Shown here in pieces: positions 17,924-25,319 of a stretch of 64,000 nucleotides of DNA (positions are counted from its first letter, which is position 1; every line of letters begins with the position of its first letter). The stretch is taken from the NCBI GenBank assembly GCA_020630195.1, contig JAHDBV010000003.1:62001-126000 (forward strand), read 5' to 3'. The notes beneath the pieces were generated by a model. That model ran no database searches. It was not told where the DNA came from and worked only from the letters and a program-made list of their open reading frames with translations. Both the position numbers and the translations under genes were made by a program. The DNA comes from Acidimicrobiales bacterium. Its GTDB lineage: Bacteria; Actinomycetota; Acidimicrobiia; Acidimicrobiales; SZUA-35.

Positions 17924-18793
17924 TCAGCCGGGCCAGCGACGCCAGCGGGACGGTCGGGCGTCGAACAGGGGAAGCAGGGCGATCCCGGTCACGTGGTACG
18001 GGAACACGATGAACATCGTGGCCGCCACGCCGAGGTGCATCGCGAGGACCGCCACGATCCACCCCGTGCGCCAGCGGTCGCCGAGCAGCGCGATCGGCGC
18101 ACCGAGTTCGACGGCGACCACCACGACGGCTCCGACCGTCAGGGCGGGCCCGAGGGCCAGGGCGGCGTCGGCGAGGAACGGGGTGCGTTCACCGAAGACC
18201 TCGAGCCGGGTGGCGGAGAAGGCGATGTGGTTGCCGAGCGTGTCGCCCCTCAGCCACTCGAGGCCGCCGATCCGGAGCTTGGCCACCCCGGCGAGCACGT
18301 AGGTGGCGATCGTGAGCACCGCGGCCAGCCGGAGCGGGTGGCCGTATCGCATGGCCGGCTCGTCGTCTCCGGCCGACCAGTCGCCGAGACGCCAGGCGTC
18401 GGCGGCGGGTGCGAAGGCGACGACGAGCGCGTGCAGCGCGATGAGCGGCTCGAACCAGAGGATCTGGCCGTACGACGACCGGGCGGCGAGCAGCAGCAGG
18501 GTCGCCACGCCGAACACCGGTCCGATGACCCGATGCCACACACCGGCGGCGACCATCGCGCCCGTCACGACCACGATGCCGACCAGGACGACGAGCACGG
18601 GGTCCATCGGCGCCCGATCGAGCCAGGCCCATGGTCCGACGCCGTCCCACTCAGCCGGGGGCCGGTCCCGGAGGCCGAGGAACACGGGAGATCGAACGGC
18701 GACGTAGATCGTGACGAACCCGGCGACGAGGATGCGCCACAACGCCAGCCGTTCCGCCACGGCGACCGGGGTGAGGGTCAGCCGATCGCGCAT
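17924..18793 (-). CDS. HTTM-domain (vitamin K carboxylase-like) membrane protein
   Basis: A 289-residue multi-helix protein from ATG 18793. The start is placed after the frame's arginine-rich upstream part, which overlaps the preceding gene. The sequence has the HTTM pattern: an early helix ALWRILVAGFVTIYVAVRS, a loop with PPAEWDGVGPWAWLDR, a central ILWFEPLIALHALVVAFAP segment and YVLAGVAKLRIGGLEWLRGD with the conserved KLR/WLRGD region, then helices to the end. Such proteins resemble the membrane part of gamma-glutamyl carboxylase, but the usual C-terminal carboxylase domain is absent. It overlaps the preceding 138-residue gene by 16 bases, so the two are probably co-translated partners. 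Substrate unknown. Confidence 0.7.
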   Translation of the reverse strand: MRDRLTLTPVAVAERLALWRILVAGFVTIYVAVRSPVFLGLRDRPPAEWDGVGPWAWLDRAPMDPVLVVLVGIVVVTGAMVAAGVWHRVIGPVFGVATLLLLAARSSYGQILWFEPLIALHALVVAFAPAADAWRLGDWSAGDDEPAMRYGHPLRLAAVLTIATYVLAGVAKLRIGGLEWLRGDTLGNHIAFSATRLEVFGERTPFLADAALALGPALTVGAVVVVAVELGAPIALLGDRWRTGWIVAVLAMHLGVAATMFIVFPYHVTGIALLPLFDARPSRWRRWPG

Positions 18794-19194
18794 CGGGCCA
18801 GCACTTCCCGTTCGAGTCGCTCGCCGCTGCGGAGCTCGATCGTCAGCCGCACGACCTCGACGACCTCGGCTCGTCGGAACCGCTCGTCGTCGTCGGCCAC
18901 CCGGGTGGCGATCCTGGCGCACGTGGTGGCGAGCTCGCCCCGGGCCTCGCTGTCACGCAGTCGGCCCTGTGCCACCAGCGGGTCGTCGGTCTCGGCGATG
19001 AGGGCGAGTGACAGCGTGGCCGGCTGCCCGTCGGCCACGGCCTCGACGGTGCGGAAGACCGCCACGTCGCCCCGATCGTGGGCGTACATCGGATGGGTCG
19101 ACAGCGGGAAGGAGTCCCGGTCGGTGACGAGCGGCGACAGCACGAGCGCCAGCACGGCGAGCGAGAGCGCCGACCGCCATCGCCGCTCGCGCAT
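18778..19194 (-). CDS. Small exported or membrane-anchored protein paired with the HTTM protein
   Basis: A 138-residue protein from ATG 19194. An N-terminal signal or anchor helix (RSALSLAVLALVLSPLV) is followed by a soluble domain with the conserved-looking segment SFPLSTHPMYAHDRG and then a beta-rich region ending EREVLARCAIG. Genes of this size and SxxPMY-type motif commonly sit directly before HTTM genes, as here, with a 16-base overlap. It probably forms the extracytoplasmic partner of the HTTM protein. Function unknown. Confidence 0.65.
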   Translation of the reverse strand: MRERRWRSALSLAVLALVLSPLVTDRDSFPLSTHPMYAHDRGDVAVFRTVEAVADGQPATLSLALIAETDDPLVAQGRLRDSEARGELATTCARIATRVADDDERFRRAEVVEVVRLTIELRSGERLEREVLARCAIG

Positions 19195-19203
19195 CGTCGG
19201 GTC

Positions 19204-20679
19204 TCAGGCGGCGGGCCAGAACCCCGGCAGGGGAGCGGTCACACCACCGGCGGCGTAGGCACGGAGACGCGTCTCGGCGGCTTCGTCGAACAGCTCGATG
19301 ACGTCGAACACCGCACCCGGGCCGGCGGCCCGCAACGACTGATCGGTCGGCGAACCCGGCTTCGGGGCGGTGGTGGTCACGGCGAGCACCCTGGCGCCGG
19401 GGTGTTTGCCCCGCAGCACCTGAGCCCGACCGAGGAGGCGCCACAGGGTGTCCGGGCGCTGGAGTCCGGGCCGGCTCGTCGTGAAGGTGCCGGCGAGGTC
19501 GATCCACCATTCGCCGCCGTCGGCGTCGGTGGCGAGGAAGGAGAACTCGATGCCGGCACCCCGGACCTTCGGGCCCTTGCGGAGCTCGAAACCGGCCCGT
19601 TCCAACATGGCGGCCGCGAGGTCGTTGGCCCGTTTGCCGGCGTCGACGGCACGGGCCTGGGCCAGGTCCTGGCGTTCGTCGTGCACGAGGTCGTCGATCG
19701 CACGGTCGTCGCCGTCGCCGGTGGCCATCTCGAGGCGCTCGACACGGGCCAGTTCCTCGGCGAGACGTTCCTCCGACAGCGCCACGTAGGCGGGGTCGAG
19801 GTCGTAGCCGACCCCGATCCGGCCCGTTCGGGCGGCGGCGACGAGCGTGGTGCCGGAGCCGAGGAACGGATCGAGGACCAGGTCGCCGACGTAGGTGTAG
19901 AGGTCGATGAGTCGCCGCGGGAGTTCGACGGGGAACGGTGCGGGATGGCCGATGCGGGTGGCCGACTCGGGCGGCATGTCCCACACGTCGTTGGTGACGG
20001 CGATGAACTCGTCGTTCGTGATCGTCGAGACGTGGGGGAGCCCGGCCGCGGCCCGCTTCTTCGGTGGCAAGGCCCGCTGGAAGGCGCCCTTCGAGGCGAT
20101 GATCACCCGCTCGGTGTTGTCCCGCAGCACCGGGTTCGAGGCCTTCGCGAACGAACCCCATGCGCACGACCCGCCGGCGGCCTCGGCCTTCTGCCAGATG
20201 ACCTCACCCCGCAGCAACAGACCGAGGTCGTCCTGGAGGATCGTGATCACGTCGCTCGCGAGGCTGCGGTAGGGCTTGCGTCCGAGATTGGCGACGTTCA
20301 CCGCGATGCGCCCACCCGGTTCGAGCACCCGGGCGCATTCCGCGAACACGTCCCGTAGGAGCTCGAGGTACTCGACATACGTGGTGGGGATCCGACCGTC
20401 GTCGCCGGTGACGGCGAGTTCGTAGTCCTTGCCGACGAAGTAGGGCGGTGAGGTCACCACGAGGGCGACCGAGTTGTCGGGCAGCTGGGCCATGTCGGTC
20501 GACGACCCGGCGAAGGCCCGACCCGTGCCGAGTGCGTCGATCAGCTCGGCCGGCCGGTTCACCGTGGTGTCATCAGACAGCGTCGGCGCCGTGAACCGTT
20601 CGTAGAACGACGAGGCGTCATGGCTCTCGCGACGGGACGTGCCGAAGCTCGTGGTGCGCGTCCCCCGCGGTCGGTCCAT
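19204..20679 (-). CDS. Beta-class DNA methyltransferase (N4-C/N6-A type) with extra C-terminal nuclease-like domain
   Basis: A 491-residue protein from ATG 20679. The catalytic motif IV TSPPYF lies near residue 80, followed by the target-recognition region, and the AdoMet-binding motif I DPFLGSGTT comes late (about residue 262): the IV-then-I order defines the beta class. SPPY fits N4-cytosine or N6-adenine methylation. After residue about 345 is a further 145-residue domain (MLERAGFELRKGPKVRGAGIEF, then GGEWWIDLAGTFT) whose helix-then-strand layout with E and D residues resembles restriction-endonuclease-like folds. No separate endonuclease gene is next to it. It could be a solitary epigenetic methylase or a combined restriction-modification enzyme; the latter is inference. 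Confidence 0.8.
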   Translation of the reverse strand: MDRPRGTRTTSFGTSRRESHDASSFYERFTAPTLSDDTTVNRPAELIDALGTGRAFAGSSTDMAQLPDNSVALVVTSPPYFVGKDYELAVTGDDGRIPTTYVEYLELLRDVFAECARVLEPGGRIAVNVANLGRKPYRSLASDVITILQDDLGLLLRGEVIWQKAEAAGGSCAWGSFAKASNPVLRDNTERVIIASKGAFQRALPPKKRAAAGLPHVSTITNDEFIAVTNDVWDMPPESATRIGHPAPFPVELPRRLIDLYTYVGDLVLDPFLGSGTTLVAAARTGRIGVGYDLDPAYVALSEERLAEELARVERLEMATGDGDDRAIDDLVHDERQDLAQARAVDAGKRANDLAAAMLERAGFELRKGPKVRGAGIEFSFLATDADGGEWWIDLAGTFTTSRPGLQRPDTLWRLLGRAQVLRGKHPGARVLAVTTTAPKPGSPTDQSLRAAGPGAVFDVIELFDEAAETRLRAYAAGGVTAPLPGFWPAA

Positions 20680-20721
20680 TCGACGAGGCTACGGCACCGC
20701 GGCGCGCGCCCGGTGGCCCGC

Positions 20722-21906
20722 TCACCCGGCTCGGTGGTCGGGCACCCGACGGGGGCCGCACAGAAACGCGATGAGGCGTTCCGCCGGGCCCCGCCCTCGC
20801 CACGCCACGACACGGTCGCCGAACACGAGCATCGCGAGGCAGAACCCGACCATCACGACGAGCTGCCGCCGGACCGAGGCCACCCCCGGGAGCCCGCCGA
20901 CGTGCCACCAGAGATCGGCGACGAGGAAGATGTGGGCGAGGTAGGCGCTGAGGCTGACGGTCCCGAGCCGGGCCAGGGGGCGGAGCCACCGGTGGGTCGT
21001 GGCGGGGAGCGAGAGCGCGGCGCCGAGGATGGTGGTGGCGAGCCCTGCCGTGGCGAGTGTCCAGGCGAGTTGGCCCGAATGGGGTCGTGTGTCCAACAAC
21101 TGGCGTGGGTCGTCGTCGATCGGTTGATCCCGGACGACCAACCCCGGCCGTTCGATTCCGGTGATCCCGGTCGGATCCGCCTCGAGCGGTGTGTGGGCGA
21201 CACCGAGTGCGCCGGCGCCCGCCACGCCCACCCGGACGACGGCGACGGTGAGCAGGCCGGCGACGAGCAGCCGCTGCCCGACACGCCTGGCGCCGAGGTC
21301 GAGGCGTCCGAGGCGGGCCCCGGCGGCGAAGAACCCGACCCACACGAGCAGCGGGAAGTTGCCGCTGACGAGCAGGCTCCAGCTGCCGTTGAGGATCCAC
21401 ACGGACCAGCCGGCTTTGCCGATCGACGCCCACTCGTCGGTGAGGTGGCGGGCGGCGAGCAGCACGACCGGCCCGAGCAGGAGGCCGGCTCCGGCGACGC
21501 TCGTGAGGCTCCGGTCCGAGCGTCGGAGGAGCCAGGGGGCGAGCAGGAACATCACGCCGTAGTGCTCGAGGATCGACACCGGCCACGGCCCCCACGACAG
21601 GGCGAAGCCGGCGACCAGCAACACCACCCCCCGGCGTCGGAGGACGTCATCGGTGGCGCTCGCCGAACCGGACCGAGCGACGAGTGTGAGCGAGACGCCG
21701 CTCAGGAGGAAGAAGAGCACCGACGAGATCCCCGCCGGCGCGCTCAGGAGGCCGGCGGTCCAGGGTCCGAGGGGACGATTCGCCTCGGGGATGACCGGCG
21801 TGTGGATGATCGTCATGCCCAGAAGGGCCACACCCCGGGCGATGTCGACGCCGACCACTCGCGTCGACGCCCGCGCCCGTTTCTGTCGTCCCGTCCACAC
21901 GACCAC
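20722..21906 (-). CDS. DUF418/heparan-acetyltransferase-like multipass membrane protein
   Basis: About 394 residues with ten or more membrane helices. GTG at 21906 is chosen because GGAGG lies a few bases upstream; a neighbouring GTG at 21900 is equally possible. After a basic N-terminus (TGRQKRARASTR) the first helix contains VDIARGVALLGMTIIHTPV, the hallmark opening of DUF418/DUF1624 proteins (RxxxxDxARGxAxxGM). The last third (LARLGTVSLSAYLAHIFLV) matches the C-terminal DUF418 region. The family includes predicted transmembrane acyl-transferases, with no substrate indicated here. Located upstream of the methyltransferase gene on the same strand, 42 bases away. Confidence 0.75.
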   Translation of the reverse strand: MVVWTGRQKRARASTRVVGVDIARGVALLGMTIIHTPVIPEANRPLGPWTAGLLSAPAGISSVLFFLLSGVSLTLVARSGSASATDDVLRRRGVVLLVAGFALSWGPWPVSILEHYGVMFLLAPWLLRRSDRSLTSVAGAGLLLGPVVLLAARHLTDEWASIGKAGWSVWILNGSWSLLVSGNFPLLVWVGFFAAGARLGRLDLGARRVGQRLLVAGLLTVAVVRVGVAGAGALGVAHTPLEADPTGITGIERPGLVVRDQPIDDDPRQLLDTRPHSGQLAWTLATAGLATTILGAALSLPATTHRWLRPLARLGTVSLSAYLAHIFLVADLWWHVGGLPGVASVRRQLVVMVGFCLAMLVFGDRVVAWRGRGPAERLIAFLCGPRRVPDHRAG

Positions 21907-22014
21907 CACGACCTCCGTTGCTCGGCCCCGACGATGGCCGCGATGGCCTCGATGCTCAACGGGCCGTGCGGGATCCGCACCGAACCCGCACATCCGGGGC
22001 GATCCCGCCCGGGG

Positions 22015-22716
22015 TCAGCTCCCGACGGGTGCCAGAGTCTCGAGCAGGTGGGCCAGCAGGTCGGCGTAGACCTCGATCACGCTCGTTCGTTCGGCGTCGT
22101 CGACGGCGAACCGATGGCGCAGCGCACAGCCCTCGGTGAGCGCCGTGACCGCCGTCGTCAGCCGGCCGACCGTCCACCCGTCGATGAGTTGGCGGCCGAA
22201 CAGTTCGAAGAAGCCGGCGAAGAACTGCTCGAACTGGGTCTGGATCTCGGCATAGCCGGCTCGCACGGCATCACGGATCTCCGGCTCGGAGTCCGGATGC
22301 GCCGTCCAGAACGTGAGCGAGACGTAGAAGAACGGGTCGCGGACGAGCTGCTCGAGGTAGCGGCGGGCGACGGCACGCACGAGATCCGCGTCCGACTGCT
22401 CGACCGCCATCTCACTCGCCGAGGCCTCGGTGAGGGTCGACGTGCCGGCGTAGTCGACGTGCCGGGCGATGTAGACCGCGACCTCACGCCGGAAGTCCTC
22501 CTGCGTCGCCCAGATCTGATACGCCGACCCGTTGGTGCGGCCGATCCGGCGGCAGGCGTCGCTCAGCTTCACCGGCAGACCGCCGGGCAGGCCCTGCTCG
22601 AGGATGATCTCGGCGGCCGAGCGCAACAGGAGCTGGCGGGTCTGTTCCGCGGCGCCCGGGCGCCCGCGCGACGACCGCCCTGCGTCCCCGAGTCGCTGCC
22701 CACCGTGAAGCGTCAC
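22015..22716 (-). CDS. TetR-family transcriptional regulator
   Basis: A 233-residue protein with a GTG start at 22716. The N-terminal helix-turn-helix is TetR-like (TRQLLLRSAAEIILEQG, then LSDACRRIGRTNGSAYQIWA), with the recognition helix ending in the typical Y-x-W position, followed by FRREVAVYIARHVDYAG. The C-terminal ligand-binding region is all helical (about residues 75-230; EQFFAGFFELFGRQLIDGW). Its upstream gap contains a perfect hairpin (22755-22775) that could be its operator. Probable targets are the FKBP or DUF418 neighbours or itself; none can be chosen from sequence. Confidence 0.85.
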   Translation of the reverse strand: MTLHGGQRLGDAGRSSRGRPGAAEQTRQLLLRSAAEIILEQGLPGGLPVKLSDACRRIGRTNGSAYQIWATQEDFRREVAVYIARHVDYAGTSTLTEASASEMAVEQSDADLVRAVARRYLEQLVRDPFFYVSLTFWTAHPDSEPEIRDAVRAGYAEIQTQFEQFFAGFFELFGRQLIDGWTVGRLTTAVTALTEGCALRHRFAVDDAERTSVIEVYADLLAHLLETLAPVGS

Positions 22717-22754
22717 GGCGGGCAGGGTAGGGGAGGAGCGGTGTCGAATCGAGG

Positions 22755-22775
22755 TCGCCCCCTTGAAAGGGGCGA
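22755..22775 (-). terminator. 7-base perfect hairpin downstream of the FKBP gene / upstream of tetR
   Basis: TCGCCCC (22755-22761), loop of 7, GGGGCGA (22769-22775). It lies 29 bases past the FKBP stop and 39 bases before the TetR start on the same strand. It could end the PadR-FKBP operon or act as a TetR operator; no U-run follows. Confidence 0.4.
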
Positions 22776-22803
22776 ACGGCCCAGGCCCGGCGAACCCCGT
22801 GGC

Positions 22804-23184
22804 TCAGCCGAGGGAGCGGAGATCGACCACGAACACGAGCGTCTCGTTCGGGGCGATCACGCCACCGGCGCCGCGTGCGCCGTAGCCCATCTCCGGCGGG
22901 ATCGTGAGGCGGCGCCGGCCACCGACCTTCATGCCCGCGACACCCTGATCCCAGCCCGAGATCACCATGCCGGCGCCCAGCGAGAAGCTGAAGGTGTCGC
23001 CGCGGTTCCACGAGGCGTCGAACTCCCGGCCGGTCGACCAGGACACGCCGACGTAGTCGACGTTGACGGTGGCGCCACGGGCGGCCTCGGCGCCGTCGCC
23101 GACGACGAGATCCTCGATCACGAGTTCGGCCGGCGGATCACCGGCGGGGATCGTCACCTCGGGCTTGGAGAACACATCGGTCAT
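22804..23184 (-). CDS. FKBP-type peptidyl-prolyl cis-trans isomerase
   Basis: A 126-residue single-domain cytoplasmic FKBP. Key features are visible: LVVGDGAEAARGATVNVDYVG (first strands), DASWNRGDTFSFSLGAGMVI with the V-I of the active site, GWDQGVAGMKVGGRRRLTIP, and YGARGAGGVIAPNETLVFVVDL at the end. Start at ATG 23184, overlapping the stop of the preceding membrane-protein gene (ATGA), so it is the last gene of a PadR / membrane protein / FKBP operon. Length is normal for simple bacterial FKBPs; no signal peptide. It would speed Xaa-Pro bond isomerisation. Confidence 0.92.
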   Translation of the reverse strand: MTDVFSKPEVTIPAGDPPAELVIEDLVVGDGAEAARGATVNVDYVGVSWSTGREFDASWNRGDTFSFSLGAGMVISGWDQGVAGMKVGGRRRLTIPPEMGYGARGAGGVIAPNETLVFVVDLRSLG

Positions 23185-24005
23185 GGCGACGACGGTACCG
23201 CTGGGTGCCCCGCCTGCGGACGCCGAGCGGCCTCGGTCACACGGGTCCCCTCGGGCTCCTCGGGGTGTTGGCGGGAGGAGCGCCACAGCAGCGTGACGAG
23301 TGCGGCCCCCGCCAGGGCCGACGCCGCCTCCTGGAACGAGTTCGTCCACGAGGCGTTCGCCCCGATCCACTCCACGTTGCCCACCGAGAACCCGACGGCC
23401 GACATGGCGTAGGCCCGGAACGCCCACCGGCGCAGGTGGACGTCGTGGGGTCGGGCGGCGAAGGCGAGCAGGAACCAGCCGGCGGCGTGTGCGGCGACGC
23501 TGGCCGTCCCGATCGCGAGATCACCGACCCGGAGGATGTGGTGCTCGGTGAGCAGATGGACGTGGGCGCTGATCGCCAGGACCCCCGCGATCGCGAGGCG
23601 CGACGGTCGCTGCCACCTCGGCTCGAGGCCGATCACGGCGGCGAGTGCCAGGAGGCTGAGTGCGAAGTGCATGTGGACCGGCGGAGGCATCGGCTCGTTG
23701 GGTTCGAAGGCGTAGGAGAACGCGCTGCCGGCTGCGGCGAAGAGGAGAACGGCGGTGGACACGCCGGTGAACGTTCCATGCCGCAGCCGCTGTCCGACGT
23801 GAGCGGCCATCTCACGGAAGTGATCGGTGGTCGTCCATCGGTCGCCGTGACGGGCCGCCTCGGCGAGATGATCGAGCCAGGCTCGGCGGTGGAAGTCGGC
23901 GACGTCGGGCGCCTCGCCGTGCAGCGCGAGCCGCAGCAGCCACGGCAGCTCCGATCGGATCCCCCGGGCGTCGGACGTCGGCTGGTTCGACGTCGGCGCC
24001 ACCAT
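23181..24005 (-). CDS. Multipass membrane protein in PadR operon
   Basis: A 274-residue protein from ATG 24005, sharing one base with the PadR stop (TGATG) and overlapping the FKBP start. The first 75 residues are soluble, with a helical segment (HRRAWLDHLAEAARHGDRW). Six hydrophobic helices follow from about residue 80 to 250, with His-rich edges (PPPVHMHFALS, AHVHLLTEHHILRVGD). The His clusters could bind metal or heme, but no known family is recognised. Tight linkage with PadR suggests that PadR controls it. Confidence 0.65.
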   Translation of the reverse strand: MVAPTSNQPTSDARGIRSELPWLLRLALHGEAPDVADFHRRAWLDHLAEAARHGDRWTTTDHFREMAAHVGQRLRHGTFTGVSTAVLLFAAAGSAFSYAFEPNEPMPPPVHMHFALSLLALAAVIGLEPRWQRPSRLAIAGVLAISAHVHLLTEHHILRVGDLAIGTASVAAHAAGWFLLAFAARPHDVHLRRWAFRAYAMSAVGFSVGNVEWIGANASWTNSFQEAASALAGAALVTLLWRSSRQHPEEPEGTRVTEAARRPQAGHPAVPSSP

Positions 24006-24322
24006 CAGTCGGTGGCGGGCTTCAGCGATCCGGGCAACGGTGCGACACCGACGTCGAGGAGTGCGGCGGCGTCGGGAGTGAGGGTGTAGACCCGGCGGGC
24101 CGGGCCCCGGCCCTCGGCCTGCTCGAAGCGGCTCGTCAGACCACCGAGCTCTTCGAGTCGGGAGAGGCTGCGGTACAGCGTCGACATGGTGAAGGCCCGG
24201 TTGCCGCGGGCCTCGTAGACCTTGTTCAGCTGGTAGCCGTGCAGGTCGTCGGTGCCCTGTGACGCGAGCTCGATGGCGAGCTCGAGGATCGTTCGATCGC
24301 TCTTGTTGAGTCGCCGAGCCAT
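24005..24322 (-). CDS. PadR-family transcriptional regulator
   Basis: A 105-residue winged-helix protein from ATG 24322. The PadR pattern is clear: ILELAIELASQGTDDLHGYQL, then FTMSTLYRSLSRLEELGGL (recognition helix with TLYRxLxxLExxG), and a wing RFEQAEGRGPARRVYTLT. The C-terminal dimerisation helix is short, as in subfamily 2. First gene of an operon with a membrane protein and an FKBP; two palindromes directly upstream (24348-24370) are likely operators. PadR proteins usually repress detoxification or transport genes in response to small hydrophobic molecules. Confidence 0.88.
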   Translation of the reverse strand: MARRLNKSDRTILELAIELASQGTDDLHGYQLNKVYEARGNRAFTMSTLYRSLSRLEELGGLTSRFEQAEGRGPARRVYTLTPDAAALLDVGVAPLPGSLKPATD

Positions 24323-24347
24323 GCCGGGGAGGTTAGGAGACGGAACC

Positions 24348-24370
24348 CCGTTGCTCAACGGCGAATATTC
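24348..24370 (-). promoter_or_regulatory. Twin palindromes upstream of padR, candidate operator
   Basis: CCGTTG-CT-CAACGG (24348-24361) directly followed by GAATATTC (24363-24370), 26-48 bases before the PadR start. The AT-rich second palindrome stands out in 70% GC DNA and could include the -10 region. A PadR autoregulatory site is the natural reading; not proven. Confidence 0.4.
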
Positions 24371-24517
24371 ACCTAGCGTCCACGGCTCGTCCCCTGGGAT
24401 GCGAGCCAGCGGCGCCTCGGCGTCGCGACGGCTCCGGGTGGCCCCATCGGGGCGGGGAGCTGCAGGCCCCGCCCCGACGCTCCACCGCCGTCGTGGGCGG
24501 CGACGTAGGGTCGGGTC

Positions 24518-25267
24518 ATGACCGAACTCGGTGACGCCGTCGTCCAACTGCTCCGCTCCCATCGCTCGATCCGCAAGTTCACCGACGAGCCGGTGTCGGA
24601 CGAGCTGTGCGACACCGTGATCGGCGCGGGCTTCGCGGCGGCGACGTCGTCGAACCTGCAGGGCACCACCGTGATCCGGGTGCGTGACGCGGCCACCCGG
24701 GCCGCCATCGCCGAGGTGGCCGGCGGGCAGACCTGGGTCGAGGAGGCCGGGGCGTTCTTCGTGTGGTGTGCCGACCTGGCCCGATCCGCACGGGCCTGTG
24801 AGATCGGCGGCGGCGACTTCCACGCCGGCGCCACCGAACACTTCCTCATCGCCGCCGTCGACTGCGCCCTCGCCGCGCAGAACGCCGTGGTGGCGGCCGA
24901 GGCCCACGGCCTCGGCATCTGTTACATCGGCGGCATCCGCAACGATCCCGCCCGGCTGACCGAACTCCTCGAGCTGCCCGAGCAGGTGATGCCGATGTTC
25001 GGTCTCTGTCTCGGCTGGCCCGACCAGGATCCGGCGCTGAAGCCGCGCCTGCCCCTGTCGGTCACGCTGAAGGACGAGCGGTACGACACCGGCGGCGACG
25101 ACGACGGCATCGGTGGCTACGACGAGCAGATGCGGGCGTATTACCTCGAGCGCACGGGCGGGAAGCTCGATCGGGTCTGGTCGGCGGACATGTCGGCGCT
25201 GCTCGGCAAGGAGTCACGTCCGCACATGCGTGGGTATCTCGACGGCCAGGGCCTCGCCACCCACTGA
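24518..25267 (+). CDS. Nitroreductase-family (NfsA-like) FMN oxidoreductase
   Basis: A 249-residue protein from ATG 24518. The N-terminal RSHRSIRKFTDEPV segment is the FMN-phosphate-binding signature of nitroreductases, followed by AATSSNLQGTTVIRV, the central helix AAVDCALAAQNAVVAAEAHGLGICYIGGIRND and FGLCLGWPDQDPALKPRLP, which match the NfsA/FRP subgroup using NADPH. The C-terminal extension (YDEQMRAYYLERTGGK region) also fits NfsA. It would reduce nitroaromatics, quinones or flavins in the cytoplasm. It is divergent from padR with a 195-base gap, so PadR could also regulate it; inference. Confidence 0.88.
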   Translation: MTELGDAVVQLLRSHRSIRKFTDEPVSDELCDTVIGAGFAAATSSNLQGTTVIRVRDAATRAAIAEVAGGQTWVEEAGAFFVWCADLARSARACEIGGGDFHAGATEHFLIAAVDCALAAQNAVVAAEAHGLGICYIGGIRNDPARLTELLELPEQVMPMFGLCLGWPDQDPALKPRLPLSVTLKDERYDTGGDDDGIGGYDEQMRAYYLERTGGKLDRVWSADMSALLGKESRPHMRGYLDGQGLATH

Positions 25268-25319
25268 ACGGTGCCGCCGGTCGGGCTCGGCCCGAGGCGC
25301 GGTGGATAGCGTGGCGGCC

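Noticed and set aside
17902..17925. Competing short stems near the MFS/HTTM convergent ends
   Set aside because: Two mutually exclusive 5-base stems; too weak to support a terminator call.
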